From: Acidobacteriota bacterium
Lineage (GTDB): Bacteria > Acidobacteriota > Vicinamibacteria > Vicinamibacterales > Vicinamibacteraceae
Length of the DNA stretch: 6,272 nt
Reading direction: 5' to 3'
NCBI GenBank assembly: GCA_023427865.1
Contig: JAEYZV010000125.1
Coordinates: forward strand, 1 to 6,272
Shown: one piece after another, positions 1 through 6,272 of the stretch
Position numbering within the stretch: position 1 is the first letter of the stretch
Layout of the letters: each line of letters opens with the position of its first letter
Notes under the pieces: model-generated
What the model was told of the DNA's origin: nothing
Seen by the model: only the letters and a program-made list of their open reading frames with translations
The model's database searches: none
Translations under genes and position numbers: made by a program

Positions 1-2348
1 GGCATCAGCTCGGGGTCCTTGCACATGCCGGCGATGAGGTCGGTGCCGACGTTGGACGTGAGCAGGATGATCGTGTTCCGGAAGTTGATGCGGCGGCCTT
101 CGCCGTCCTCCATCGTCCCCTTGTCGAACACCTGGAAGAACAGCTCGTGAACGTCGGGGTGGGCCTTCTCGACCTCGTCGAGCAGGACGACGCTGTAAGG
201 GCGACGCCGCACCGCCTCGGTGAGCACGCCACCCTCGCCATAGCCCACGTACCCGGGCGGCGACCCCTTGAGGGTCGACACCGTGTGCGCCTCCTGGAAC
301 TCGCTCATGTTGATGGTGATGACGTTCTGCTCACCTCCATACAGCGCCTCGGCCAGCGTCCGCGCCGTCTCGGTCTTGCCCACACCAGACGGACCGCACA
401 GCATGAACACGCCGATCGGCTTGTCGGGGTTGTCCAGTCTGGCGCGCGACGTCTGGATGCGGCGCCCGATCATCTCGAGCGCGTGCCGTTGCCCGATGAC
501 GCGCTGGTTCAGCGTGTCGGCCAGCTGCAGCACCGCCGCGATCTCGTTCTTCACCATGCGGCCGACGGGCACGCCGGTCCAGTCCTGCACCACCGAAGCC
601 ACCGCCTGCTCGTCCACGCTCGGCAGGATCAGCGGCGACTCTCCCTGCAGCTCCGCAAGCCGGCGCTGCAGCTGCCCGAGTTCCTCGAGGAGCGGTGCGC
701 GCTCCTCGTCCGGCGTCACTTCCGTGGCTGCCGGCGCCGCCTCTGTGTCGGCGGCCTTGCGGGTCTCGGCCGCCTGTTCCATGGCGCTGCCCGTCCCTTC
801 GACGCGCTCCCGTCCGGCGCGCAGCGTCGCCCTGATGGCAAGGATGCGGTCCACCAGCGCGCGCTCGGACTCCCAGCGTTCCTCGAGCTCGACCCGGCGC
901 TGCTCGGCCGCGGCCCGCTTCTCCTCGGCAGCCGCGCGGCGATCGGCCGTGTTCACGCCGACCGCTTCTTCCCGGCCGATGATCTCGAGCTCGATGTCGA
1001 GCGCTTCGATCTCCCTGCGACAGTCCTCGAGTTGCGCCGGAACGGCGTGCTGGCTTATCGCGACGCGCGCGCATGCCGTGTCCAGCAGGCTGACCGCCTT
1101 GTCGGGTAACTGGCGCGCGGGAATGTACCGATGCGACAGCCGCACGGCGGCCTCGAGCGCCTCGTCGAGCACCTGGACGCGGTGATGCCCCTCGAGGGTG
1201 GACGCCACGCCGCGCAGCATCAGGATGGCCGTCTCCTCGCTTGGCTCCTCGACCTGCACCACCTGGAAGCGACGCGTCAGCGCCGGATCCTTCTCGATGT
1301 GCTTCTTGTACTCGGCCCACGTCGTGGCCGCGATCGTGCGCAGGGTGCCGCGCGCGAGCGCCGGTTTCAACAGGTTCGCGGCATCGCCCGTGCCTGCCGC
1401 GCCGCCGGCTCCGATCAACGTGTGCGCCTCGTCCACGAACAGGATGATCGGCCTCGGCGATGCCTGGACCTCCTCGATCACCTGGCGCAGCCGGTTCTCG
1501 AACTCACCCTTCATGCTGGCGCCTGCCTGCAGCAGGCCGATGTCGAGCGTGAGTACGGACACGTCCTTGAGCGGCGGCGGCACGTCGCCGCGCGCCACCC
1601 GGGAGGCAAAGCCTTCGACGACCGCCGTCTTGCCGACGCCCGCCTCACCCGTGAGGATCGGGTTGTTCTGGCGCCGACGCATGAGGATGTCGACGATCTG
1701 CCGGATCTCCTCGTCGCGCCCGCTCACCGGATCGAGCTGCCCCTTGCGCGCGCGCTCGGTGAGGTCCGTCGCAAAGCGCTTCAAGGCCTCCTGCTTGCCC
1801 ATCTGCGCAGGCGCGATCGCCTCGCTCGCTTCGCCAGGCGCGCCCGCGCCATCCGACGCGGTGAGCCGTTCCTCGGGCGAACCGGCGACGATCGTCGCAA
1901 ACGACTCGGTCAGCACGTCGGGCGTGATGGCCTCGAACTGCCGCGAGATCCCGAACAGCGCGTTGCGCAGCGACGGCGTCTTCAGCATCCCCACGAGCAG
2001 ATGGCCGGTGCGCACCTGGCGCTCGCCGAACATCAGCGTGGCGTAGACCCACCCGCGTTCGACGGCATTCTCGACGTGAGCCGAGAAGTCCGAAATGGAC
2101 GTCGCGCCGCGGGGCAGGCGATCGAGCGCATCGGTCAGGTCGCGCGCCAGCTTCGATCCATCGATCCCGAAGTGCCTGACGATGCGATGCACGTCGGAGT
2201 CGGCGCCATTGAGGATCTGCTGAATCCAGTGGGCCAGCTCCACGTACGGGTTGCCCCGCAGCTTGCAGAAGACGGTGGCGCCCTCGATGGCCTTGTAGGC
2301 CACCGGGTTCAACTTGCCGAACAGCGCCGAACGGCTGATCTCGCTCAT
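1..2348 (-). CDS. clpV (tssH): TssH/ClpV, T6SS sheath-disassembly AAA+ ATPase (C-terminus cut by window edge)
   Basis: Clp/HSP100 family hexameric ATPase that extracts and unfolds subunits of the contracted TssB/TssC sheath in the cytoplasm, allowing new firing cycles. I translated 782 residues; the frame is open to position 1. Visible parts: a Clp N-domain (about 1-160); AAA+ module D1 with Walker A GEAGVGKT (234-241), pore loop GASMKGEFE (276-284), Walker B ILFVDEAH (302-309) and TRRF (358-361); a charged helical middle domain (about 430-570); module D2 with Walker A GPSGVGKT (652-659), pore loop GSPPGYVGYGEGG (695-707), Walker B VLLDEVEKAH (721-730) and TSNVG (764-768). By comparison with E. 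coli ClpB (Walker lysines 212 and 611, 857 aa), about 100-120 residues, including the D2 small subdomain, are missing past the edge. The ATG start (2346-2348) overlaps the tssG stop as ATGA, and AGGGG lies 4 bases upstream of it. The N-terminus (SRSALFGKLN, RGNPYVELAHW) and the EFQEAHTVSTLKG stretch are ClpV-type rather than housekeeping ClpB. Oddity: T745 in DKGTMEDGEGR, where I expect W in ClpV. Confidence 0.97.
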   Translation of the reverse strand, partial: MSEISRSALFGKLNPVAYKAIEGATVFCKLRGNPYVELAHWIQQILNGADSDVHRIVRHFGIDGSKLARDLTDALDRLPRGATSISDFSAHVENAVERGWVYATLMFGERQVRTGHLLVGMLKTPSLRNALFGISRQFEAITPDVLTESFATIVAGSPEERLTASDGAGAPGEASEAIAPAQMGKQEALKRFATDLTERARKGQLDPVSGRDEEIRQIVDILMRRRQNNPILTGEAGVGKTAVVEGFASRVARGDVPPPLKDVSVLTLDIGLLQAGASMKGEFENRLRQVIEEVQASPRPIILFVDEAHTLIGAGGAAGTGDAANLLKPALARGTLRTIAATTWAEYKKHIEKDPALTRRFQVVQVEEPSEETAILMLRGVASTLEGHHRVQVLDEALEAAVRLSHRYIPARQLPDKAVSLLDTACARVAISQHAVPAQLEDCRREIEALDIELEIIGREEAVGVNTADRRAAAEEKRAAAEQRRVELEERWESERALVDRILAIRATLRAGRERVEGTGSAMEQAAETRKAADTEAAPAATEVTPDEERAPLLEELGQLQRRLAELQGESPLILPSVDEQAVASVVQDWTGVPVGRMVKNEIAAVLQLADTLNQRVIGQRHALEMIGRRIQTSRARLDNPDKPIGVFMLCGPSGVGKTETARTLAEALYGGEQNVITINMSEFQEAHTVSTLKGSPPGYVGYGEGGVLTEAVRRRPYSVVLLDEVEKAHPDVHELFFQVFDKGTMEDGEGRRINFRNTIILLTSNVGTDLIAGMCKDPELM

Positions 2349-3391
2349 GCAGCCCCTGCCCTCGCTGGATCGATCAGTGCCTCGGCGTCCAGGCACAGGT
2401 CGGTTGCATCCTCATCGACACGCCGCTGACCAAGCCACGTCGTCCACCCGAGCCGCGCGCCCTGCGCGAGACGCAACCGGGGCACCTCCTGCTTCTTCAT
2501 CCGCAACCGGACGTCCCACTGCAGCTCGAAGTCGAGGTACGTACGTACCCAGTCCACCAGCTGCTGGAGCCTGGCGCCGCCCGGGAGGAAGCTCTCGTAC
2601 TGCTCGAGGGACAGCGGCCCGAGATGCACCCGGATCCTGTGCTGCCGATCCCAGACGCGCGCGCCGATGACCGCGCCGGAGGCGAGCGACGCCCCCTCGC
2701 GCCCGAGACAGGTCCGTTCCGACGGGCCGAGCCGCATCCAGTGTCCGACGAACTCCTCCACGGCCGCGTCGACCCCGAAGAACTGCCGCAGGATCGACGA
2801 CAGTCCCTCGGCGTTGCGCACCTGCCGGATCAACGCGCCGGCCTGGAACAGCTTGGCGGCATCGGGCACCGCGTCCCGTCCGCGCATCGCGGGCGTCGCC
2901 AGGCCGATGAACGCACCGATGAACGTCGCGAACCGGTCGTCAGCCGGGCGGTCGCGGCTGACGTGCGGCTGCGCCTGCGCCCAGGCGCGATACAGCAGCG
3001 CGATGAACCGGTGGTTGAACAAGTCCAGGAAGCGGGCGAGGGTCGGATCGCCGGCGTGCCGCAACCGTTCCCGCGCGAAGTCGGTGAGATGGAGCGGCAA
3101 CGGCCCGTTCGGACCGAGCAGGCCGAACAGCCGCACCTGCAGGCGCGGCGGCGCGCCGTCGTGCGCCCTCTCGAACCCGGCAAGTGGCGCAGGTGCGAAC
3201 GACAGGTCCGGATCCTGGCCCAGACGCACGGGTTCGTCCCCGGGGCGTCGTGCCTGCCCCCAGCGCGGCTTGTCGGCATGCAGGCACTCGATCCGGCGCA
3301 GCGTCTGGTAGAAGTCGTGCCGGTACGGTGCCGCGGCCAGCGCCGCGAAGAACCCTAGAACGTCGGCCTCGTGCCCCAATGGGGTGTCCAT
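2345..3391 (-). CDS. tssG: TssG (VasB/ImpH family), T6SS baseplate wedge protein
   Basis: Baseplate component. In characterised systems one TssG joins two TssF copies, TssE and TssK trimers to form a wedge, and the wedges assemble around the VgrG hub in the cytoplasm beneath the membrane complex. The product is 348 residues, normal for the family. Family signatures visible: FFAALAAAPYRHDFYQTLRRIEC (about 14-36), PVRLGQDPDLSFAPAPL (54-70), the strongly conserved RLFGLLGPNGPLPLHLTDFARER (about 87-109), FLDLFNHRFIALLYRAW (121-137), and a C-terminal LGPLSLEQYESFLPGG (258-272) followed by WVRTYLDFELQWDVRL. I chose the ATG at 3389-3391. The open frame runs on upstream to 3907, but that part lies wholly inside tssF, shows no TssG similarity and is a shadow. 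The chosen start overlaps the end of tssF by 37 bp, with a modest purine-rich CGAGAT about 8 bases upstream. The gene ends in the ATGA overlap with clpV. It contains no membrane segment or signal peptide. Confidence 0.96.
   Translation of the reverse strand: MDTPLGHEADVLGFFAALAAAPYRHDFYQTLRRIECLHADKPRWGQARRPGDEPVRLGQDPDLSFAPAPLAGFERAHDGAPPRLQVRLFGLLGPNGPLPLHLTDFARERLRHAGDPTLARFLDLFNHRFIALLYRAWAQAQPHVSRDRPADDRFATFIGAFIGLATPAMRGRDAVPDAAKLFQAGALIRQVRNAEGLSSILRQFFGVDAAVEEFVGHWMRLGPSERTCLGREGASLASGAVIGARVWDRQHRIRVHLGPLSLEQYESFLPGGARLQQLVDWVRTYLDFELQWDVRLRMKKQEVPRLRLAQGARLGWTTWLGQRRVDEDATDLCLDAEALIDPARAGAA
2353..2357 (-). promoter_or_regulatory. Ribosome binding site for clpV inside the tssG tail
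   Basis: AGGGG on the minus strand, 4 bases before the clpV ATG. A second purine run, GAGGG (2359-2363), lies 10 bases before it. Both sit in the last codons of tssG. Together with the ATGA stop/start overlap this supports the chosen start and suggests coupled translation. Assigned by eye from spacing only. Confidence 0.55.
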
Positions 3392-5232
3392 CGACTGATC
3401 TCGCCCCGACTCGCGGAGCGCAGCACGGTCTCGACGAAGGAGTTCATCGAAACGTGCCGCGCGAAGTACCGATCGAGCACGGCCCCGAGCAGGTATGCGT
3501 TGCCGCCCTCGAATGCCAGCTCGTCGACCTCCATCGACACCTGCACGCCGCGCCCGAACGTGATCGGCCCCGCATGCGGCAGCCGTCGGACGACGGGAGC
3601 CATGCGCACCGACCGGATCCCCTCGATCTGACGACGCGCGCTCGCGTCGCCACCCGGCGCATAGAGCTCGAGCAGCTCGCGCAGGGCAGCGGCCCCGTGC
3701 TGTTCGGAGACGTCGATCAAGGACAGGTAGTTGAGCGCCAGGTGGTTGATCGCCCGCCAGGCGACGGCGCCGTCGGCCAGCGGCGCGCGCGGCCGGCTCG
3801 GTCCGTTCACCGTGCGGATCGAGGCCACGGGCGCCGCGACGTCGAGCGTGAAGTCGGTCGCGCCCAGGCCGACCGGCATCTGCAACGGCAGGTCCCGGTT
3901 CGTGCACAGCGTCTGGATGGACAGCTGGCGGAGATCGCCGCCGTACGGCGCCTGGCTCTGATCCACGAGCCCCAGGAACACCTCGGTGCTGATGTAACTC
4001 GAACGCGAACCGCGGCGCTTCTGTGCCGCCGAGTACACGCGCGGTTCACGCCGTGTCGTGAAGTACGCGGTGGCCTGCCTGCCGCGGTCGCCGCCGTACG
4101 GCGAGTAGAGCGGCACGAACTCCTGCTCACTGTGCGAGCCGATGCCGTGCCCGACGACGCTGGTCACCTCGTACACTTCGAAGTCCAGCGGCCGCGTCCG
4201 GTCCGGCACGACGTGATACTCGTACGCGCCCTCCGAGATGTGGATGCGGTCGGCGCGTCTCGGGAACAGATTGATCGCGGGCGTGCAGAACAGTGCGAAA
4301 TTCGAGGCGTCCACCATGCTCTCGAGGCCCGCGTCGCCGCGTTCGAGCAGGATGACGACCTCGATCTCGTCGGTGACGAGGGCCGCGGCCCTGGCCAGGT
4401 TCGCGAGTTCGACGAATCGATAGCGCTGCGGGAAACAGAAGTACTCGAGCAGCAGGCGGTACCCGTGGAACGAACGGAGGGTCACGGGCAGGAGCGCCTG
4501 ATCGTCCTCGAAGCCCATCGGCCGCACGGTCGCTGGCGGCAGTAGCTGCAGGGCACCCTTCGACGTCCGCCTGGCGGGCAGCACCATCACGCCGAGTGGC
4601 GAGGACAGGCTCAGCTCGTACAGCTTGTTGGCCACGTCATCGCGTCCGGCCAGGTAGAAGTCGAGCCGGTCCAGCGGGAGTTCGTCGAACCGCAGCCCAC
4701 CTGCCGCCTTCAGCCGGATGCGGATGCCGCCCTTGATGCGGCGGCCGATCGGCAGCGTGTTCAGCGGCAGGTCGGGGGCGAACGTGAAGTAGCTGGCCGA
4801 CGTGACCTGGATCGGCAGCAGCGTCGTCGCGTGCGCCGTGCGGAACTCGCACGCCGTCGCGTCGTCGCTGCCCATCTGCGCGATCAGCGTCGAGCCGCGC
4901 GGCACCGTGAAACCCCTGGCGAGATTCGGGTCGTCGGCCTCGGGCTTGAACTGCGCGACGAGCATCGATGGGGCCGGCGCGAGGTAGTGCGGCAGCACGA
5001 TCTCGAGCAGCGCCTGCGTGAAACGCGGGAACTCGGCGTCGATCTTCAGCTGGACGCGCGCGGCGAGGAACCCCACCCCCTCGAGCAGTCGCTCGACGTA
5101 GGGATCGGCCACCTCGAGGCCGTGCATGCCGAGACGTCCGGCCACCTTGGGAAACTGCTGCGCGAATTCCGCACCCATCTCGCGCAGGTGCTGCAGCTCG
5201 AGGTTGTAGTACTGCAGCAGGCGCGGATCCAC
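3355..5232 (-). CDS. tssF: TssF (VasA/ImpG family), T6SS baseplate wedge protein
   Basis: Largest wedge protein of the T6SS baseplate, related in role to phage T4 gp6. It acts as a dimer with TssG and TssE and is required for sheath assembly. The product is 625 residues, typical of the family. The start has the hallmark MDPRLLQYYNLELQHLREMGAEFAQQFPKVAGRL (first 34 residues). It is followed by DPYVERLLEGVGFLAARVQLKIDAEFPRFTQALLEIVLPHYLAPAPSM, FTVPRGSTL (108-116), a central LDFEVYEVTSVVG, DLPLQMPVGLGATDFTLD, WRAINHLALNYLSL, and a canonical tail containing GGNAYLLGAVLDRYFARHVSMNSFVETVL. The start codon is GTG (5230-5232); it gives exactly the conserved N-terminus and begins one base after the tssE stop. 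No good Shine-Dalgarno sequence precedes it, so translation probably depends on ribosomes finishing tssE. The stop is TAG (3355-3357), lying 37 bp inside tssG. No frameshift or internal break is visible. Confidence 0.97.
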   Translation of the reverse strand: MDPRLLQYYNLELQHLREMGAEFAQQFPKVAGRLGMHGLEVADPYVERLLEGVGFLAARVQLKIDAEFPRFTQALLEIVLPHYLAPAPSMLVAQFKPEADDPNLARGFTVPRGSTLIAQMGSDDATACEFRTAHATTLLPIQVTSASYFTFAPDLPLNTLPIGRRIKGGIRIRLKAAGGLRFDELPLDRLDFYLAGRDDVANKLYELSLSSPLGVMVLPARRTSKGALQLLPPATVRPMGFEDDQALLPVTLRSFHGYRLLLEYFCFPQRYRFVELANLARAAALVTDEIEVVILLERGDAGLESMVDASNFALFCTPAINLFPRRADRIHISEGAYEYHVVPDRTRPLDFEVYEVTSVVGHGIGSHSEQEFVPLYSPYGGDRGRQATAYFTTRREPRVYSAAQKRRGSRSSYISTEVFLGLVDQSQAPYGGDLRQLSIQTLCTNRDLPLQMPVGLGATDFTLDVAAPVASIRTVNGPSRPRAPLADGAVAWRAINHLALNYLSLIDVSEQHGAAALRELLELYAPGGDASARRQIEGIRSVRMAPVVRRLPHAGPITFGRGVQVSMEVDELAFEGGNAYLLGAVLDRYFARHVSMNSFVETVLRSASRGEISRWTPHWGTRPTF

Positions 5233-5233
5233 C

Positions 5234-5755
5234 TCAGGCGACTCGCGTGGGCAGCAGATCCGAGATCTCGACCCGGCCCGTCTCGAGGTCGATCTCCGTG
5301 CGCACCAGCAGTTCGAGCGGGATGGGCTGTGCCCACAAGTGCCCCTGGATCTCGACGCCGACGATGTTGTGGTGATCCAGTTGCCCCGGATCGATGACGG
5401 TGCGCACCTGCAGCGTGGCCGGCACGATGCGGGGCTCGAAGTCGAGGATGGCCTGCTTTATCGCGTTGGTCAGGGCGATGGCGTCGAGGGTCGAAGCGGT
5501 CTTGCCCGACAGCGCGGTCAGCCCGAAGTTGACCACGGAGCGACGCACGTGCGGCAGCTTCTCGAGGTCCACACTCGATTCGAGCTTGACGGTGTTGAAC
5601 AACCAGGCGAGATCACGCAGCACCGCCTGCCGGAGCCGGCTCTTGGACAGCGACCGCTGCTCGCGTGGTTCCAGCTTCTGGTCGGGACGCTCGTCGACGA
5701 GGCGATCGAGGAGCGCCGGCTGGAGGCGATCGGACTGGGCGGCGGTCTCAGCCAT
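5234..5755 (-). CDS. tssE: TssE (ImpF/HsiF, gp25-like), T6SS baseplate protein
   Basis: Homologue of phage T4 gp25, the lysozyme-like-fold baseplate protein that links the wedge to the first sheath ring and helps start sheath polymerisation. The product is 173 residues, within the usual range. An N-terminal segment LQPALLDRLVDERPDQ (11-26) is followed by REQRSLSKSRLRQAVLRDLAWLFNT (31-55), SSVDLEKLPHVRRSVVNFGL (60-79), the helix before the conserved EPR motif (IKQAILDFEPRI, 99-110, E107-P108-R109) and the C-terminal strands WAQPIPLELLVRTEIDLETGRVEI (141-164). EPR is the signature conserved between TssE and gp25 and is intact. The ATG at 5753-5755 overlaps the tagJ stop by 8 bp (ATGGCTGA). AGGGG lies 9 bases upstream of it and GAGGA lies 2 bases upstream, both within the tagJ coding end. 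The TGA stop is one base before the tssF GTG. Confidence 0.96.
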   Translation of the reverse strand: MAETAAQSDRLQPALLDRLVDERPDQKLEPREQRSLSKSRLRQAVLRDLAWLFNTVKLESSVDLEKLPHVRRSVVNFGLTALSGKTASTLDAIALTNAIKQAILDFEPRIVPATLQVRTVIDPGQLDHHNIVGVEIQGHLWAQPIPLELLVRTEIDLETGRVEISDLLPTRVA

Positions 5756-6272
5756 CGTCCTCGGCCCCTGCGGTGCCGCCGGCGTCGATGGTGATCTGGC
5801 GTATCTCCATCACCGGCGTCTCGTCGGCGTCGGTGGCGATGAGCCGCTGCCCCAGCCCGTGATGCGCGTCGGCTCCCGCCTCCTCCCAGATCGTCTTGCG
5901 CGCCAGCGCCACGAGGCCGTCGGCGGCGTGCTCCGAGCCCGGGTATCGGGTGGGAATCAGCGCGAGGGTCTCGCCGCCGTTCTCGAACTGGAGGTGGGCC
6001 GGCATCCAGACGACGTCCCTCAGGTCCTCGGGGGCGTCGATGTCCACGCGCGTCAGCCGCGCGAACGGAATCCAGTAGTAGCGGCCGTTGATCATCGCCT
6101 CGAGGACCGGACCGAGGCGCGAGTCGGCGTCGGCGATCCAGGCAAACGGCCGCCCGTCGATGGCGCCGGTCGACGCGGGTGCGTCCTCGAACGCGCGCAA
6201 CCGCAGTTGCTCGGAGCGGCCCGCGTCGCCCTGCCCGCGCACCAGCAGCGACTCGATCAGCAGCGCCAGCCA
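5748..6272 (-). CDS. tagJ (impE): TagJ/ImpE family T6SS accessory protein (N-terminus outside window)
   Basis: C-terminal 174 residues of a TagJ (ImpE, SciE, HsiE) protein. The frame is open through the right edge: six-plus codons upstream of an internal GTG (6240-6242) still give family-like sequence (WLALLIESLLVRGQGD), so that GTG is not the start. Full family members are roughly 270 residues, so about 100 are missing. The visible signatures are typical: DGRPFAWIADADSRLGPVLEAMINGRYYWIPFARL, EDLRDVVWMPAHLQFENGGETLALIPTRYPGSE and GLGQRLIATD. In Pseudomonas aeruginosa the homologue HsiE1 binds the N-terminal helix of the sheath protein TssB and is thought to assist ClpV-dependent sheath handling; it is not universal in T6SS clusters. 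The missing N-terminal part would be expected to carry TPR-like helices. The gene ends in TGA (5748-5750), overlapping the tssE start by 8 bp. The last residues, AGGTAGAEDDG, look like a flexible acidic tail. Confidence 0.93.
   Translation of the reverse strand, partial: WLALLIESLLVRGQGDAGRSEQLRLRAFEDAPASTGAIDGRPFAWIADADSRLGPVLEAMINGRYYWIPFARLTRVDIDAPEDLRDVVWMPAHLQFENGGETLALIPTRYPGSEHAADGLVALARKTIWEEAGADAHHGLGQRLIATDADETPVMEIRQITIDAGGTAGAEDDG
5758..5769 (-). promoter_or_regulatory. Ribosome binding region for tssE inside the tagJ tail
   Basis: On the minus strand this stretch reads AGGGG, then CC, then GAGGA, ending 2 bases before the tssE ATG. AGGGG is at 9 bases spacing, the better distance, while GAGGA is closer to the Shine-Dalgarno consensus but unusually near the start. 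Either could serve. The region codes for the acidic C-terminal tail of TagJ at the same time. Confidence 0.45.

Noticed and set aside
1051..1109. Rare codons TTA (1107-1109) and ATA in otherwise GC-rich clpV
   Set aside because: Only two codons, in sequence that still translates to conserved ClpV residues (ARQLPDKAVSLLDTACARVA). Not enough to suggest transfer or a programmed pause.
147..1185. Two overlapping plus-strand open frames opposite clpV
   Set aside because: Both are antisense shadows (Arg/Ser/Ala- or Arg/His/Leu-rich) of the ClpV D2 and middle-domain coding region.
1..2348. Housekeeping ClpB rather than ClpV
   Set aside because: The ClpV-type N-terminal domain, the NMSEFQEAHTVSTLKG segment and the placement directly after tssG in an operon of T6SS genes all point to ClpV.
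1131..2429. Long plus-strand open frame (432 codons) opposite clpV
   Set aside because: It lies antisense to a clear clpV reading frame with intact Walker motifs. The translation is rich in R, H, L and D, as expected for an antisense shadow of high-GC coding DNA, with no recognisable domain.
2536..2549. Perfect 14-bp palindrome made of GTAC repeats
   Set aside because: It lies in the middle of tssG, where it encodes the conserved WVRTYLDF stretch. It is isolated, with no promoter or repeat partner in sight, so an operator role is not supported.
3392..3907. N-terminal extension of TssG in the same open frame (172 extra residues)
   Set aside because: It lies wholly inside tssF, has shadow-like composition and shows no TssG family similarity. 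The conserved TssG N-terminus begins just after the ATG at 3389-3391.
3184..4545. Long plus-strand open frame (453 codons) opposite tssF and tssG
   Set aside because: Antisense to well-conserved TssF and TssG sequence. It is explained by the scarcity of stop codons in high-GC DNA; no family motif is visible.

Overview
The window is one continuous, tightly packed piece of a type VI secretion system (T6SS) operon. Every gene lies on the minus strand, so transcription runs from position 6272 towards position 1. In transcription order the genes are: tagJ/impE (C-terminal part only, 6272-5748), tssE (5755-5234), tssF (5232-3355), tssG (3391-2345) and tssH/clpV (2348 to the window edge, C-terminus cut off). 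This is the classical order of the Pseudomonas HSI-I-type core cluster. By analogy, tssB, tssC and hcp would be expected upstream (beyond 6272) and often vgrG downstream (before 1), but neither can be seen here.

There is no gene-free stretch: only one base (5233) lies outside a coding sequence. The junctions are an 8-bp overlap (tagJ/tssE), a 1-bp gap (tssE/tssF, with a GTG start), a 37-bp overlap (tssF/tssG) and a 4-bp ATGA overlap (tssG/clpV). This argues for one polycistronic message with translational coupling. I see no promoter, terminator, RNA gene, CRISPR array, mobile element or toxin/effector gene.

The genes work together as follows. TssE, TssF and TssG, with TssK (not in the window), form the wedges of the phage-like baseplate on which the contractile TssB/TssC sheath polymerises around the Hcp tube. 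ClpV is the Clp/HSP100 AAA+ ATPase that disassembles the contracted sheath so that its subunits can be reused. TagJ is an accessory protein linked to the sheath/ClpV recycling step in one class of T6SS.

The organism is a Gram-negative bacterium with a high-GC genome (clearly well above 60% by eye, with strong G/C bias at third codon positions). The proteins resemble those of the Pseudomonas/Burkholderia-type clusters. A high-GC proteobacterium is most likely, but a high-GC acidobacterium or similar lineage cannot be excluded from this sequence. All five genes look intact within the window. The content is a well-known system, and I did not find a novel one.
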